A stretch of DNA of 64,000 nt from Eucommia ulmoides (taxonomy: Eukaryota > Streptophyta > Magnoliopsida > Garryales > Eucommiaceae), in contig CM028328.1 in the NCBI GenBank assembly GCA_016647705.1, positions 48,850,647 through 48,914,646 of the forward strand, written 5' to 3'. Shown in pieces: positions 1 to 10,780 of the stretch. Every line of letters starts with the position of its first letter. Within the stretch, counting starts at the first letter, position 1. The translations under genes and the position numbers were made by a program. The notes beneath the pieces are model-generated. The model was not told where the DNA came from. It saw only the letters and a list, made by a program, of their open reading frames with translations, and ran no database searches.

Positions 1-1165
1 AATACTTCAAATGTTTTGATAATTTGTTCAAACATTATTTAGGTCACAATAACAATAAAATCTTTGTTTCATCCAAGTAAAATCATTAGATTTAATGGGA
101 TTAGGTGCTCTCATTTTTTTGTGAGGCGTTTAATGAAGGGTCTAATGTCTAATCTCTTTAATATATTACTAGTTTAAACCCGGATATTTAACTAGTTTAG
201 ATTCGGACATCGCACGAAATTAAAAAAAAATTATAATAAATTTTAAATATTGAAACATCAAATATATACGTATTATTTGGTTACTTTGGTAGTAATATCT
301 GAGAACGAAGCAACTTGTGGCTGCTCGTTGAAAATATATCCAAGAATTTGTTCTTATAGGTAGGTGTGGAGTCTGGTTGCCATCAACCCTACCCTCTTAC
401 AGTGGTGGAGAAATCATAGGATATGGTTACCACGCGGCTCCTTTTATTGGTGAAGCTTCATCAATCGAAAAAATCATGGATGTTGGGCTTTGCAGCCTTA
501 AAAAGAGTTGTTCTTGCCCTTTCAACCACCACACTAAACTGTTGGGGAAGTATGTTGACCACATAAGATAAATTATTATTTGTTTAAATTGTGAAGTAAG
601 TTACCATATTTATAAATATTACAAAATGATTATACGTGTCTTAACTATAATGTCAAAAATAATGATTTTGTGTTTGATTATTTGTTATTTGCTTATTTAT
701 TTATTTATTACCATGGTTTATGATTCTTATATATCTTTGTGTTTAATTATTACATAGTGATATTTCAATTTTTTTACTTCCATTTTTCTCTATATATTTT
801 ACCATGACTTGTTTAGATAAGGCATATAGTGTTAAATCTGAAAAAACTTAATGAACAATTTTTCCGTAGATGGCAAAAAATAAATTTGCTACCATTTTAT
901 TATACTAGGTTTAATGCCAGCCACATATAATTCACCTTCGAGTCAATAAGTGTATTTTTCTTCTTAGTTCATCATACCTGAACAAATCAATTACCATTGT
1001 CTTAATAGAATCTTGTTTATTTTTATTTTTTATTTATTTTTATAATCATCTATATGACATTTATCAAAATTAAACCTCATCTGAGAAAGAACATCGAAAT
1101 ATTTTGAAAGTTGAGTTTGATATTGACGACGTTGGAATCGTTGGAATTAAGAGATTTGACATTTA
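1..1165. other. AT-rich stretch without a recognisable gene
   Basis: No domain, RNA gene or repeat boundary could be recognised here. One reading frame of 64 codons at 377-571 (+) begins with an ATG and is moderately Gly/Ser rich, but it matches no family I know and has no neighbouring signals. It may be chance or an old repeat fragment. The region could include the lost 5' LTR of the copia element that follows, but I see no matching LTR sequence. Confidence 0.4.
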
Positions 1166-1199
1166 TACATTTGATAATTATAGGACAACAAGTCCATAG

Positions 1200-1860
1200 G
1201 AGACCAAATCCACGTGTTTAAAGAATATTTAAGAGGAGTGGAAAAGAATGGTAAAGTTAGTGAAGACTATAAGGTTTCATGTCTTATAGATTACCACCTT
1301 CTTCATCTGACTTTTCTAAAACTCTTAGGTACGCAAGGTGAGTTGCCTCTATTTTTAGCTATCAACTCTATTAAGATTAAGTAAGAACATCGATTATCAA
1401 CTTCTAAACCTCAACGTGAGAAACCTTCTCATATCAACTTGGTAGAGAATAACAAGAACAACAAAATTCAAAATTTCAACAAAAAACAACTTCTTTTATT
1501 TTAGGATTAATAATGTCAAACCCAATTGATCCTTTAATCACCCAAAACCAATGACCAAACCACCTTAATCCCACTACTAGATCAATATAAAAAAGAGAAG
1601 ATGCACTTTTTGTTTGTCGTCGGGTCAAACACAAGGTAAGAGATTGCTTTTACAAAAGACCAGGCCCTACAAGCCCCAAATCAATCAAAATAACAATCAA
1701 GTGGTCCAAAAGTCTAAGTCAATATGCCGTCGGATCATAAAAATCTTGGCGAACCTTCTTTTCGATAAGATAATTATAGTATCAATTTTACTTGTGAGTA
1801 CAAAGATTCGTGGTGAGATTCTGGAGCCAAATACATGTTTGTTTTGATCATGGTAATTTT
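1200..1860 (+). pseudogene. gag: copia gag and start of protease (remnant)
   Basis: Gag packages element RNA into virus-like particles. A stretch near 1290-1345 reads as the conserved copia-gag block 'LPPSSSDFSKTLRYAR'. A CCHC zinc knuckle lies near 1600-1655, split between two frames by an indel. The protease active site appears near 1810-1835 as a Trp-stop-Asp-Ser-Gly-Ala block, with the DSGA catalytic loop kept and a stop just before it. Several frameshifts mean no functional product. It is directly followed by the pre-integrase segment in the expected order. Confidence 0.65.
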
Positions 1861-1899
1861 AAAAATTATTAGAAATCATGGGAAAGAATTGTAACCTTA

Positions 1900-2966
1900 G
1901 GAAATGTTGTGGTCGTACAAGTATGCAGTATAGGAAATATTGATTCGATGTTGACACCTGGAAAGAATTTGAGTCTAACCAAAGTGTGGCATGTTTCTGA
2001 AGTTAGAAGGAATCTATTTAGTGTGTCAACCTTAGTCCAACAAGGTTACAAAATTTTTATGGAGTCCAATAATATTATTATAACCAAACAATATTTGTTT
2101 TTTGGAAAGGTTATATGTCTGAAGGTTTATTTAAATTGAATGTATTTTTGGAAGATAATAAAAGTTGCTATCAAGTTTTGAATGTTGAATCTTCTCATGT
2201 ATGGCATAGAAGATTAGGACATATAAATTTGAAGAAGATTAAAAGATTGATGGATCTTAAAATTATTTCGCAATCTTATGTGAAGTATAAATAAAACTCT
2301 TAGAGCTCTTACATAATGAGGTATGTGATTCAAATAAACCACCAATTAGAGTTGTGAATGTTTATTGACGATTGTTTGAGATTATATAATATTTATACTT
2401 TAAATACTAAAAATGAGGTACTCAACAAGTTTATCATACACAAGAACAAAGTAGAAAATCAACTTGATCAAAAGAATAAGAAACTTAGGTTTGATATGGG
2501 AGGTGAGTATATTTTGTTTGTGTTAAGACTTTTTGTGAAGAATGTAGTATCATAAGTGAACTTGCTCTACCATATATTCACCTCAATCAAATGGAATTGT
2601 AGAAATAAAAAATAGAAGTTTGATAGATATGGTGAATTCAATGGTGATAATTTCAACTTTACATGAAAACTGAATCACATTACAACAAAGGATAATGAAA
2701 AAACCCCTTGTGAAATTATGGAGAATAGAAATCTGAATTTGTGAATCTTGAATTTGTGGGGTTGTTTAGTGAATGTGGATATACCAAAGCCAAATAGAAA
2801 TAAAACAGGGTCTAAGACAATAGACATTGTTTTGTTAGGTTACACACAAGACAATAGTACAAAAAGACTTTTCGTTATAGTCTTAAATTAGTGGTATCTC
2901 TATTCTGTAGTTTAACCGAGAGATGTAACATTTTTTGACGAAATATTATCTTATAAAATTAGAATT
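1900..2966 (+). pseudogene. copia pre-integrase and integrase (remnant)
   Basis: The frame at 1909-2139 matches the protease C-terminus and pre-integrase spacer: it has the 'V-W-H-V-S-E-V-R-R-N-L' block that introduces the GAG-pre-integrase domain. The zinc-binding part follows near 2195-2270, with 'VWHRRLGHINLKKIKRL' carrying the H-x3-H side. The frame at 2358-2555 holds the core: 'FIDDCLRLYNIYTL' includes the first catalytic Asp region, then 'RFDMGGEYI' for the second. Downstream, 'PYIHLNQME' stands where copia integrases have the P-x-S-P-Q-x-N-G block. Stops after each block show decay. It ends at the insertion point of the solo LTR. Confidence 0.8.
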
Positions 2967-2971
2967 CCTAA

Positions 2972-3783
2972 TGATGAGAACCAACAAGCAACATCAAAGG
3001 ACACATTGCATGTCCCGGTTGGGCCCATTACTAGGGCAAGATCCAAGAAGATCAAAGAAGCGCTTAATGGGCTAATTCAAGAGATTTCGGCTGAATCGAA
3101 AACAATAAATCCCAAATTAGGCCCAAATGACGATCAAGACCTAATCCATCTCATCAAAGCAAGTGAATGGGTTTAAACATGAACTCAAATGGACCAAGGC
3201 CTTTGGACCACGAAATTCCTATCATATTTATTTTATTATTTTAAAGTCTATTAATTATTTTAGGCTGATTTGTAAGCTTGATTGCCAAGTAAATCATTTC
3301 CTTTTCCAACTAGGAATGTAAGGCAAATTAGGAAGCTTCCTTATTCTTTATTTAGCAATTAGATTTTAGGGTTTCCTTTTTCCTCCATGTAGACCCACGA
3401 ATTTCAAAGTGTATTAGAGTTTCTTTTCTTATTCTCTTGGCAACCTATTTAAGGGGCTTTGTAGACCTACGAATTTTACATTACTTTGATTAATAAAAAT
3501 TGTGAGAGTTTTCTCTTTAGTTCTTCAGAGAACTTTTCTTGAACTTATCAAGAGTTTCTTGTGGCATTCAAACTTATATCTTTGATTCGTGATTCATTAT
3601 AATCATTAGGTCAAGATCATTATACCATTAGTTCGTGTTTCGTTCATAAACGTTGGGTCAAGGTAATCTATCTTTCAATTTCTGTATTTTTAGCTCGTTC
3701 AAAAATCTGATTTAGTTTCGATCTTCGCGAAGAAACCCTAAGTTGGTTTCGGGTCTCACTAATCCTTGGTGAGGTTCGCATCA
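2972..3783 (+). mobile_element. Gypsy-type solo LTR with 5-bp target duplication
   Basis: An 812-bp insertion starts TGATGAGAACC and ends GGTTCGCATCA; the ends are inverted repeats with one mismatch and have the TG...CA form of LTRs. It is flanked on both sides by CCTAA (2967-2971 and 3784-3788), the 5-bp target duplication made by LTR-element integrase. Removing it joins the copia linker, which can be compared with the uninterrupted related copy near 4498. No internal region remains, so this is a solo LTR left by LTR-LTR recombination. An open reading frame at its 5' end resembles the end of a gypsy Pol protein. Confidence 0.88.
2973..3176 (+). pseudogene. C-terminal tail of gypsy Pol carried inside the LTR
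   Basis: A stop-free frame of 67 codons runs from the second base of the LTR to a TAA at 3174-3176. It contains 'GPITRARSKKIKEALNGLIQ', a block that I recognise from the very end of plant gypsy polyproteins. In some plant gypsy lineages the pol frame runs into the 3' LTR, so each LTR carries this tail. The lack of stops in the tail suggests a fairly recent insertion compared with the surrounding copia. It cannot make a complete protein alone. The lineage (possibly a chromovirus) is an inference. Confidence 0.6.
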
Positions 3784-3788
3784 CCTAA

Positions 3789-4285
3789 CCAAATGGTAAA
3801 CATCGATTCTATGCCAATATAGGACATATCTTTTACTAGCAATAGTCATCTTGTAGAGATAGAAATAGATTTTCCTACAGAGCTAAAATAAAGAGACACA
3901 TAAAGTTGAAGAAGATCCTATAATTTACAAGGAAGTTTTATCTTATATAGATGAACTTTTTTTAAATGAGGCAATAAATAGTAAGATTGAATCAGTCATA
4001 TAAAACAAAATTGACTTACAAGATGTAGAATGTAAGTCAATGTTTAAGGAAAAATTGAAACGTAACAAAAGCATATATCAGTATAAGGCAAGATTGGTAG
4101 CTAAGGATCTGCACAAAAAGAAAGTGGTTGATTATTTTGATATCTAATCTCTTACAACTATTAGTACGTTTCTACCTTTAGCTTCTATTCATAACTTAGT
4201 AATACATCAAATGAATATAAAGATAGCATTTCTGAATAGAGATTTATGAGAAAATTCATATGGAACAAACTCAGGGTTTGTTTGT
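3789..4285 (+). pseudogene. copia reverse transcriptase, N-terminal part (remnant)
   Basis: Resumes the copia element after the solo LTR. It reads the linker and the start of the RVT_2 domain: a degenerate 'YKARLVAKDLHKKKVVDYFD' block near 4080-4140 and 'NLVIHQMNIKIAFLNRDL' near 4195-4245. Both are hallmarks of copia RT fingers. Stop codons occur within and between blocks. The catalytic YVDD segment is absent because the copy breaks at about 4285. Confidence 0.75.
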
Positions 4286-4813
4286 TAAAACTGTGGCGTT
4301 GTTTTAGTAAAGGTGGCCATACCTAAGTCAAAGATAAAGAAAACTGACCTAAAATAAGAGACACTGTTTTGCTAGGTTACACACAAGACAATAATGCAAA
4401 TGGATTTTTAGTTATAGAATCTCAAATAGTGGTATCTCTATCAATTTTATAGTTGAATCATGAGATGCAACTTTTTTTTAACGATATATTTCTTTATAAA
4501 ACTAGAATCCCTAACCAATTAGTGAACACGGACTCTACATTAATTTAGGACATACCTTCTACTAGCCATAAGTCCACTTGTTAAAAATAGAATTAGATTT
4601 TCCTGTAGAGCTAAGTCGAAGTAAGAGACACAAAGTTAAAAAGAATTTTGAGGAAGATTTCTATACTTAGTGGAAATCTATTGTAAAACTCGGAGGCAGT
4701 TTTTATCTTCTATAGATGCACCTTTTTGGAAATAGACAATATATACTGAGACTAAATCAATCATGTAAAATAATACTGGGAAGTTAGTAGATTTGCCTAA
4801 AAAACCTAGGCTT
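4286..4813 (+). pseudogene. copia integrase C-terminus and linker (remnant, second copy)
   Basis: Frames here read 'KVAIPKSKIKK' and 'DTVLLGYTQDNNANGF', which correspond to the copia segment after the integrase core (A-x-V-P-x-P-K..., then the F-x-G-Y block). The following linker matches the first copy base by base over long stretches. Stops are frequent. It leads directly into the hAT insertion at 4822. Confidence 0.65.
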
Positions 4814-4821
4814 ATGATGTA

Positions 4822-5522
4822 TAGTGGCGGAGCCAAGAAATAGCCAAGGACACACAATAACTATAACAAATATTGTCTAATTTTTTCAAGAAAAAGTATT
4901 TTGATGATACTTTCAAAGAAATCAAGATTCACTTATAGTTCTAGAAACAAAATAATACAAACAAAAAATAAGGCAATCGATAAATTATTTAAATAATTTT
5001 TTTAAAAGAGAATTAAATAAAAGAAACTTGTAAATCCAAATCTATATTTTAAAGAATTAAAAAACTTGACTTTAACAAATCTAAATTAATAAAAAAAAGG
5101 AAAATATTTCCAAATCACAAAACCACCAAAAAAGAGCAATACTAGTTGTGAAACTTCATTTATGTAATTTCATAGAATAGAAAAATAGAAATACACTTAA
5201 ACATTTAATTTTATATATTTATACAAATTTATAACAAATTAAATAATTAGATGAAAAATAGTTTTTTTATTTTTTTATTTTTTTATTTTTTTTATAATTT
5301 GATTGTTTTATACAAAATGTAATATTAAATTATAAAGTACCATGGGCACAATTAATTGTAAAAAGAGTATAAGGGGTATTATTTAAAATAAATAGGGGTA
5401 CTAAAAAAAAACTAACTCAAAATATAAGATAATAATTAAAAAATTGACTTTTTTTAGGGGAGCATGTACCTCTTCCCCCCCCCCCCCCCCCCGGGGGGGG
5501 AAATATTTTCCCTCCATCCCTG
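4822..5522. mobile_element. Non-autonomous hAT-type element with perfect 8-bp target duplication
   Basis: This 701-bp insertion starts TAGTGGCGGAGCC and its reverse complement starts CAGGGATGGAGGG (8 of 13 positions match). It is flanked by ATGATGTA at 4814-4821 and 5523-5530, a perfect 8-bp duplication as made by hAT transposases. It has no coding capacity and is very AT rich apart from a C18G8 tract at 5475-5500. The GTGGCGGAGCC start is a common end of short hAT-like elements in plants. It would need a transposase supplied from elsewhere. Confidence 0.85.
5475..5500. repeat. C18G8 homopolymer palindrome
   Basis: Eighteen C followed directly by eight G, close to the right end of the hAT-type element. 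The two runs are complementary and could fold on each other. Homopolymer length in such tracts is often misassembled, so the exact numbers should be treated with caution. Confidence 0.9.
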
Positions 5523-5544
5523 ATGATGTAAGTAGATTTCTAAG

Positions 5545-6182
5545 AAATTAAAACCCAGGAGAAGCATAGATAAGTATTAGGTAAGATTGGTAGCTAAAGG
5601 ATTTACACAAAAGAAATGGAAGAAAAGAATTGATTATTTTGATATTTATTCTCCTATAACTAGTAATATCACTTTAGGATTTTTATACCTTTAGCTTCTA
5701 TTCATAACCTAGTTATACATCAAATGCATGTAAAAATTAATTTTCTTTGACATTTAGTTGAGGAAATTTATATGGAATAACCTAAGAGTTTTATGGTTAA
5801 AGGTGAAGAATACAAGTTTTGTAAGTTAGTAAAGTCTTTATATGGTCTCAAGCAATCCGCTAAGAAATGGCATGAAAATATTGATAATAGGATTTCAAAA
5901 TACGGTTGAAGAATCAATTGTCATGTGAAGTGTTTATTTTACATAGAGAATAGTGGAGGTAGTGCTATTTTGTGTATCTACGTAGATTATGTAATTATTT
6001 TTGGAACTAATCTGAAGATTGTAGAGGTTGTTAAGCCATACTTGTCTACATACTTTGCTATAAAGGATTTGAGAGAAGCATATGTGATTTTAGAAATGAA
6101 ATTACATAGTCATTCAAGTATTTTACAGAAAATATGGAAGAAGTTTGAGTACTTTGATGTGAAACCTATTAGCACACCTTAG
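5545..6182 (+). pseudogene. copia reverse transcriptase (remnant, second copy)
   Basis: Continues copia element 1 after the hAT insertion. It has the finger block near 5575-5650, 'SLYGLKQSAKKWHENIDNR' near 5836-5900, and an open frame at 5925-6182 with the palm motif and thumb. The catalytic YVDD is present as 'YVDYVIIFGTN': the second Asp of the pair is Tyr, so this copy could not polymerise even without its stops. The frame ends at 'DVKPISTP', the usual start of the spacer to RNase H. Confidence 0.85.
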
Positions 6183-6883
6183 ATTCTAGTTAGATCTAAA
6201 GAAGAACAATGGTCAACCAATATCTTAATTGAAGTATTCTCAAATGATTGAATCTCTTTTATATCTATTTAAATAAATTCCGACTTATCGTATGCAATTA
6301 GAAGATTGAGTAGTACATTCACTACCCAAGTAAGTATCTTTATAGAACTTTAGATTTCACCCTATGTTATGAAGGTTTTTCCCATGTAGTTGAAGGTTTA
6401 AGTAATTTAAACTGGATTTCTGACAGCCTAGATGTAAAATCTACTACTCGGCTTGCATTTTTATTAGGTCGAGCTGCTATATTCTGGGGCTTTAAAACAC
6501 AAACTATTATTTGAAGAAGTGCAATGGGAAAAACATTATAGCACTTAACACCACATGTACAAAAGTAGAATGAATCAAAAACAAACTTTAACATTTTCTC
6601 TTAGTTGGTTAACCTGTTCTTACTATAACCTTTCGTTGTGACAATAGAGCTGTTATCTGCTTAGTAAATCAAAAACATACAAATAAAAATATAAAATGAC
6701 ATATATAGGTAAGATACATATCTGTTAAGATTACGTTGAAAAGAAATATAATATTTCTAGATTTTGTGAGGTCAGAAAGTAATATTGTTGATCATTTTAT
6801 CAAAGGTTTGTTTAGGAAGGAAGTCCTAGATTTGTCGAGGAGGATGCACTTGAGACCACAAGGAAGTCAAATAGGGAAGTAAC
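6183..6883 (+). pseudogene. copia RNase H (remnant)
   Basis: Degenerate RNase H follows the RT. Recognisable blocks are 'LSYAIRRLSSTFTTQVS' near 6280-6340 (copia 'D-I-A-Y-A-V' region) and, near 6770-6880, the end of the domain 'SNIVDHFIKGLFRKEV' followed by 'HLRPQGSQ', typical of the copia polyprotein end. Several indels break the frame. It marks the 3' end of the coding region; the LTR-like sequence begins about 200 bp downstream. Confidence 0.7.
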
Positions 6884-7097
6884 CCAACCTCTATGATTGG
6901 GAACCTCATGAAGCAGGTTCAATGCTGAGAAACAATATATAATACGTGAATTATTTTACCAACCTAATATCAAGAGATATCCATAAGAAATATTTGTTTG
7001 CTCATCCCTATGATGATAGGGATGATGAAGTGTGATGTTAAGGAACGGTTTAACCCTAAATGAGATCAAGGCAGAAAAACTCATGTAGGACTTAGGT

Positions 7098-7700
7098 TGT
7101 TAGGGATAAGATCTTTAGAGAATCGTGGGTGGACTTGTTTCTTGTAATAATATCATATAATCAAAAATATTTTGATATTATCCTCGAATTATATCAATTT
7201 TGTTGTAAACCATGTATGGGCAAATATACTTTGACAATACTAAGTGTTGTATTTTACCCACAAACTTTAAACATCTCCATCGGGTATAATGGGACTACAT
7301 GTGAATATAGGAGTATCCAAGACAGGATCTATCACTTTCAGTAGAGAGAGACGTTTCCTATGTGATTCGATTTAGTATTTAATTCACCCAAGCCCTAGCC
7401 AGAGTAGTGTGAAGATTGAGATGATATTTGAAATAGTATTATAAAGAATTGTATTACCAATCCATATACATATAATTGGACAATGAATTTTGACTTTATT
7501 TATACCTTCTTGGTCCTTTAAGGAACACAAGATAAAGATATTCTATAATATGAAAATTATAACTAAGGAGGTTCACTTGATGAAATTTCTGTCAGTTGTA
7601 TATGGCTATTATATGTAGATAGACGTGACTCACAATCAAAGAAGATGCCTTTAAAAAAGTATTTCACCAAGAAAGGTAAAATTCGAATTATTCTAATTTG
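7098..7700 (+). repeat. copia LTR remnant, family shared with 16.7 kb and 61.1 kb
   Basis: Starts TGTTAGGGATAAG and can be followed to about 7700. Blocks such as the one at 7305-7370 (GTATCCAAGACAGGATCTAT and the nearby GTGATTCGATTTA) recur at 17310-17370 and 61665-61735. So three diverged copies of one LTR family lie in the window. The right end is not clear. Its link to the copia remnant immediately upstream is likely by position but not proven. Confidence 0.65.
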
Positions 7701-8537
7701 AATTAATTAATTAATTCCACCACGCAGGATTCACTCTTGGGATCCGATTGGTCTGGGAGGGGACCCATATTCGATATGAGTGTAATAGTCGTTCTCGATT
7801 ACAAAATAGTTTTATCCCTAAATATATATTTTTTATATGTTCTTTATTGTTTATGCACTTCTAATAAGTTGATTTTTATATTCACATAGGTTTTAAATAT
7901 TTTAGTGAAATCATAGCAAAAAAGTGCATTCTACAAACAATATGATGAAGACTTATGTGCACCCGTTTACCAAAAAAAAAATCTATAGTTATAATTTCGA
8001 GATTAAACTAGTTGCATATGAAAGTAGACATCCTAAGCTTGCTAACGAGTGGTCAAATATCTAAATTTGAGTTCAAACGAGAGATATATACACATCTGAA
8101 ATTCAAGTTGTCATGGTCTACCCCAGGCCACATGACCTCTATGGTGTCTACGACGACCTCGAACAGAAAAAAAATGTTTTTTCCTGATTTCAGAAAATCA
8201 AATCCCCAAATTCCGAAAAATATTATCACACTTTTTTTTTTTTTTTTGTGGGGTGGGGGGGGGGGGGGAGAGAAGTATACCAAATATGGAAGTTTGGGCT
8301 GTCATTGTTCACTCTATCGAAGATCCTTAAATCTTGGGTAAGGAAGAAAAAAGAAAACATTGTACTCAACAATTCCATGAGTGGATAGGCCCCTCATTTG
8401 GGTTATGGTTATACATTGTTCTAAGTCTTTCAATGTAATTCTAGTTTTGTTCGATCATTTTTTTTTTAAAAAAAAAAAAAAAACCTTCATTCAGATAAAA
8501 CAAAAGAACTATTAGGGGATTTGGCCAAAATTGATAT
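7701..8537. other. Non-coding stretch with homopolymer tracts
   Basis: No gene is recognised. Frames at 8012-8341 (+) and 8053-8283 (-) are opposite-strand readings of the same low-complexity sequence and match no protein family I know. A T-run followed by a G-run occurs at about 8231-8268, and a T/A run at about 8458-8482. These look like simple-sequence slippage. Confidence 0.5.
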
Positions 8538-10780
8538 TGTTGACCCCAGAGATTGACCCTAGAGGGGGGAAGAGAAAGGTGAATTGGCTATTTAAAAAAA
8601 TTTGGTTTCAACTACAACATTTGTTTACTAAAATCTCAAATCAAACTTGTTAGTACTTGTGATTGTGTGCGTAGCAGAATAATCAATCAAATCAAAATAA
8701 TAAAAGTAAAGAGTAAAGGATAGAGAAAATAAAACACAAGACATAAGCGATTTGTAGTAGTTCGGGAAATCCTTTGCCCACCCTACTCTTTCGCACTCCC
8801 AACGGAGAGTTCTCATCCAGTAATCCTTAATCTTCTTACGGGTGAAGATCAACCTTTCACAATCTTTTAATCTTCTTATAGGTGAAGATCAGACATTTCA
8901 AAATCTTCTTTACATCGAGATCAGTCCATCACTTTTCAACACACCAAAGGCTCTTCCTTTAGTTTCATCAACTTCTTCACAAGTTGATGTTGGGATGTGG
9001 TGATGTTAAGGATCTTCCTTGCTTTGATATATCAACGGAAGACAATATCTCAAAATAACAATCCAATGGTTTTTTAATCTAACTTACAAAAATCGACATT
9101 GGAGCTCTAAACACTCTCTACAAAAGATTATAATACTTTGATTCACTAGTGTTTAGTGTTTCTCACAAATATCACTCAAGAAAAGATAGACAAACTTTAA
9201 GTACAAGAGTGATCATACAAGAAGTGTAAAAATAAGAATCAAAATGATATTTCTAAAAGAATATAGCATGAGAACTTGAATATCTTTTCTATATAACCCT
9301 TGTAAGCTCTTGTGTGTGATTCTTGTATCTCTTAGTTGTTTGGCCTCCATTTATATAGCCAAAGAAGGTATGAGATCAGCCAAGAATGACGATAGAAGTT
9401 TTCACAATCGTTGCTCCATATCCCTTAGAAGATAGTGGCAAATAAGCTCCTATGCACTAAGAATTTCTCTACAGAAATTCAAATTTCCAACTACTTTTCT
9501 ATCATGATAAATACTAGAATATCTTCTAATACGTGTATAGGACCCATGCATCATTAATGAATATGGACAATCAAATATTTTAACCTTTCATCTATATTTT
9601 TACATTGAATTTGGTCAAGAGATGAGTTGTATATTAATGACTTTATGACCAAAGTTGTAGACAAGACAATGTAGATAGCTGCAAAAGTATTTCTACCATA
9701 AATGCATAAAGGAGACTCCATTACTTTGAATTTTATCATGATAATGAAGATAAGTTGGGATCCACATAGTGGGAGACAAAGTATGAGTTTTCATGGAATG
9801 AGCAACCCTATCACAAAATCAAGATAATCATATTTTCTGTATTCCCACTTCCATATTTTGACAAATACATGTATTATACATGCATACATATATGTGCACG
9901 AAATTAAGCATATAACTACATGATGTATATTGCATTTTATACATAAATATAATTTATTTTAGTATTTATAATGATTCCAAGCAAGTCCTAACACTTAAAC
10001 ACATTTCTCATGTTTAAAACAAAATTTTTAAAGTCTTTTAGACAAAATGTCAATTAAACTTTCATATAATGTCACTCATACCATTCAAGAACATATATAT
10101 CCTGTAGACACATCATATAAATATATATCAAAATATGAATTAAGCAATGAGAACAAAATTTGATACGTAAAATTGATTTTGAGTTTATGGCCAAAAAGCT
10201 GTGAAATGTGTTCTTCAATATTTGAAATGGTTTTGATCCAATTGATTAAATCCAATGATGATTTGATCAAATTGAATATTTATCATGATACTAGACATCT
10301 TAAATAAGGTATACAAATATTCAAGACTTAACAATAACAAGTTAAGATCAATAAAAAATTAGACCGAAAACAGAGTAGGAGAGAGAGTATACTATCCAGA
10401 AGTACAAACTACTATTTTTGAAAATCAAGGACAGATCCAAAGTATTCCTAATAGGCATAGAATTAAAGGTTATTCAGTTAGCTTTCCATAGCAAAAAGAA
10501 TCATCTCATTTAGACTCCAAATGGGTGAGATATCTGTGTAGATTTTTCTGCTGAAAGCTACTGATTGAAGGTAGTCGACTACATTCCAACATGTAGTCAA
10601 CTACTTGTGCTGCAACTTCGGCGCAAGTGTTATTTTCGTCCGTTCTTGGTTTTTAACGTTAGTCCAAGATCGTTTACCATTCAAAACACTTGTAGAACAT
10701 TGTTTCAATGATATTTAAAGTATTTTCACATTGAGATCATGCAATATACCATGTGATCACATTAAATTCAAATTTAAACA
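8538..10780 (+). mobile_element. Non-coding TGTTG-end element, copy a
   Basis: The left end reads TGTTGACCCC, followed by a G6 motif (AGAGGGGGG) and GTGAATTGG. The same layout opens copy b at 24188 and closes copy c at 33121. A paired dyad, GTAGTCGACTAC then GTAGTCAACTAC ten bases on, lies at about 10571-10605, where the other copies also have dyads. There is no coding capacity; it is AT rich with runs of A and T. The right end was not found by sequence and is placed just before copia RT resumes, so the end coordinate is an estimate. Confidence 0.5.

Larger units (their letters stand above)
1166..4285 (+). mobile_element. Ty1/copia element 1, decayed, first partial copy
   Basis: The order gag, protease, integrase, RT is that of Ty1/copia. 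Remnants follow one another on the plus strand with many stops and frameshifts. A gypsy solo LTR (2972-3783) interrupts the integrase/RT linker. No 5' LTR is visible. At about 4285, just after the RT segment around the usual 'H-Q-M-D-V-K-T-A-F-L-N-G' block, the sequence jumps back to the end of the integrase domain of a related second copy. The unit is therefore truncated by rearrangement. Dead element; the boundaries are estimates. Confidence 0.8.
4286..7097 (+). mobile_element. Ty1/copia element 1, second partial copy
   Basis: Begins in the integrase C-terminal region and continues through RT and RNase H. It repeats sequence already present in the first copy: compare the segment near 2890-2970 with 4410-4510, and the RT start at 4080-4245 with 5575-5740. 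It lacks gag, protease and the integrase core. A hAT-type element (4822-5522) is inserted before the RT. The arrangement looks like a partial tandem duplication of one copia family, by unequal recombination or by insertion of one copy next to another. Confidence 0.75.

Noticed and set aside
8012..8341. 109-codon frame (+) and 76-codon frame (-) over the same bases
   Set aside because: Both read a T/G homopolymer region and have no recognisable domain.
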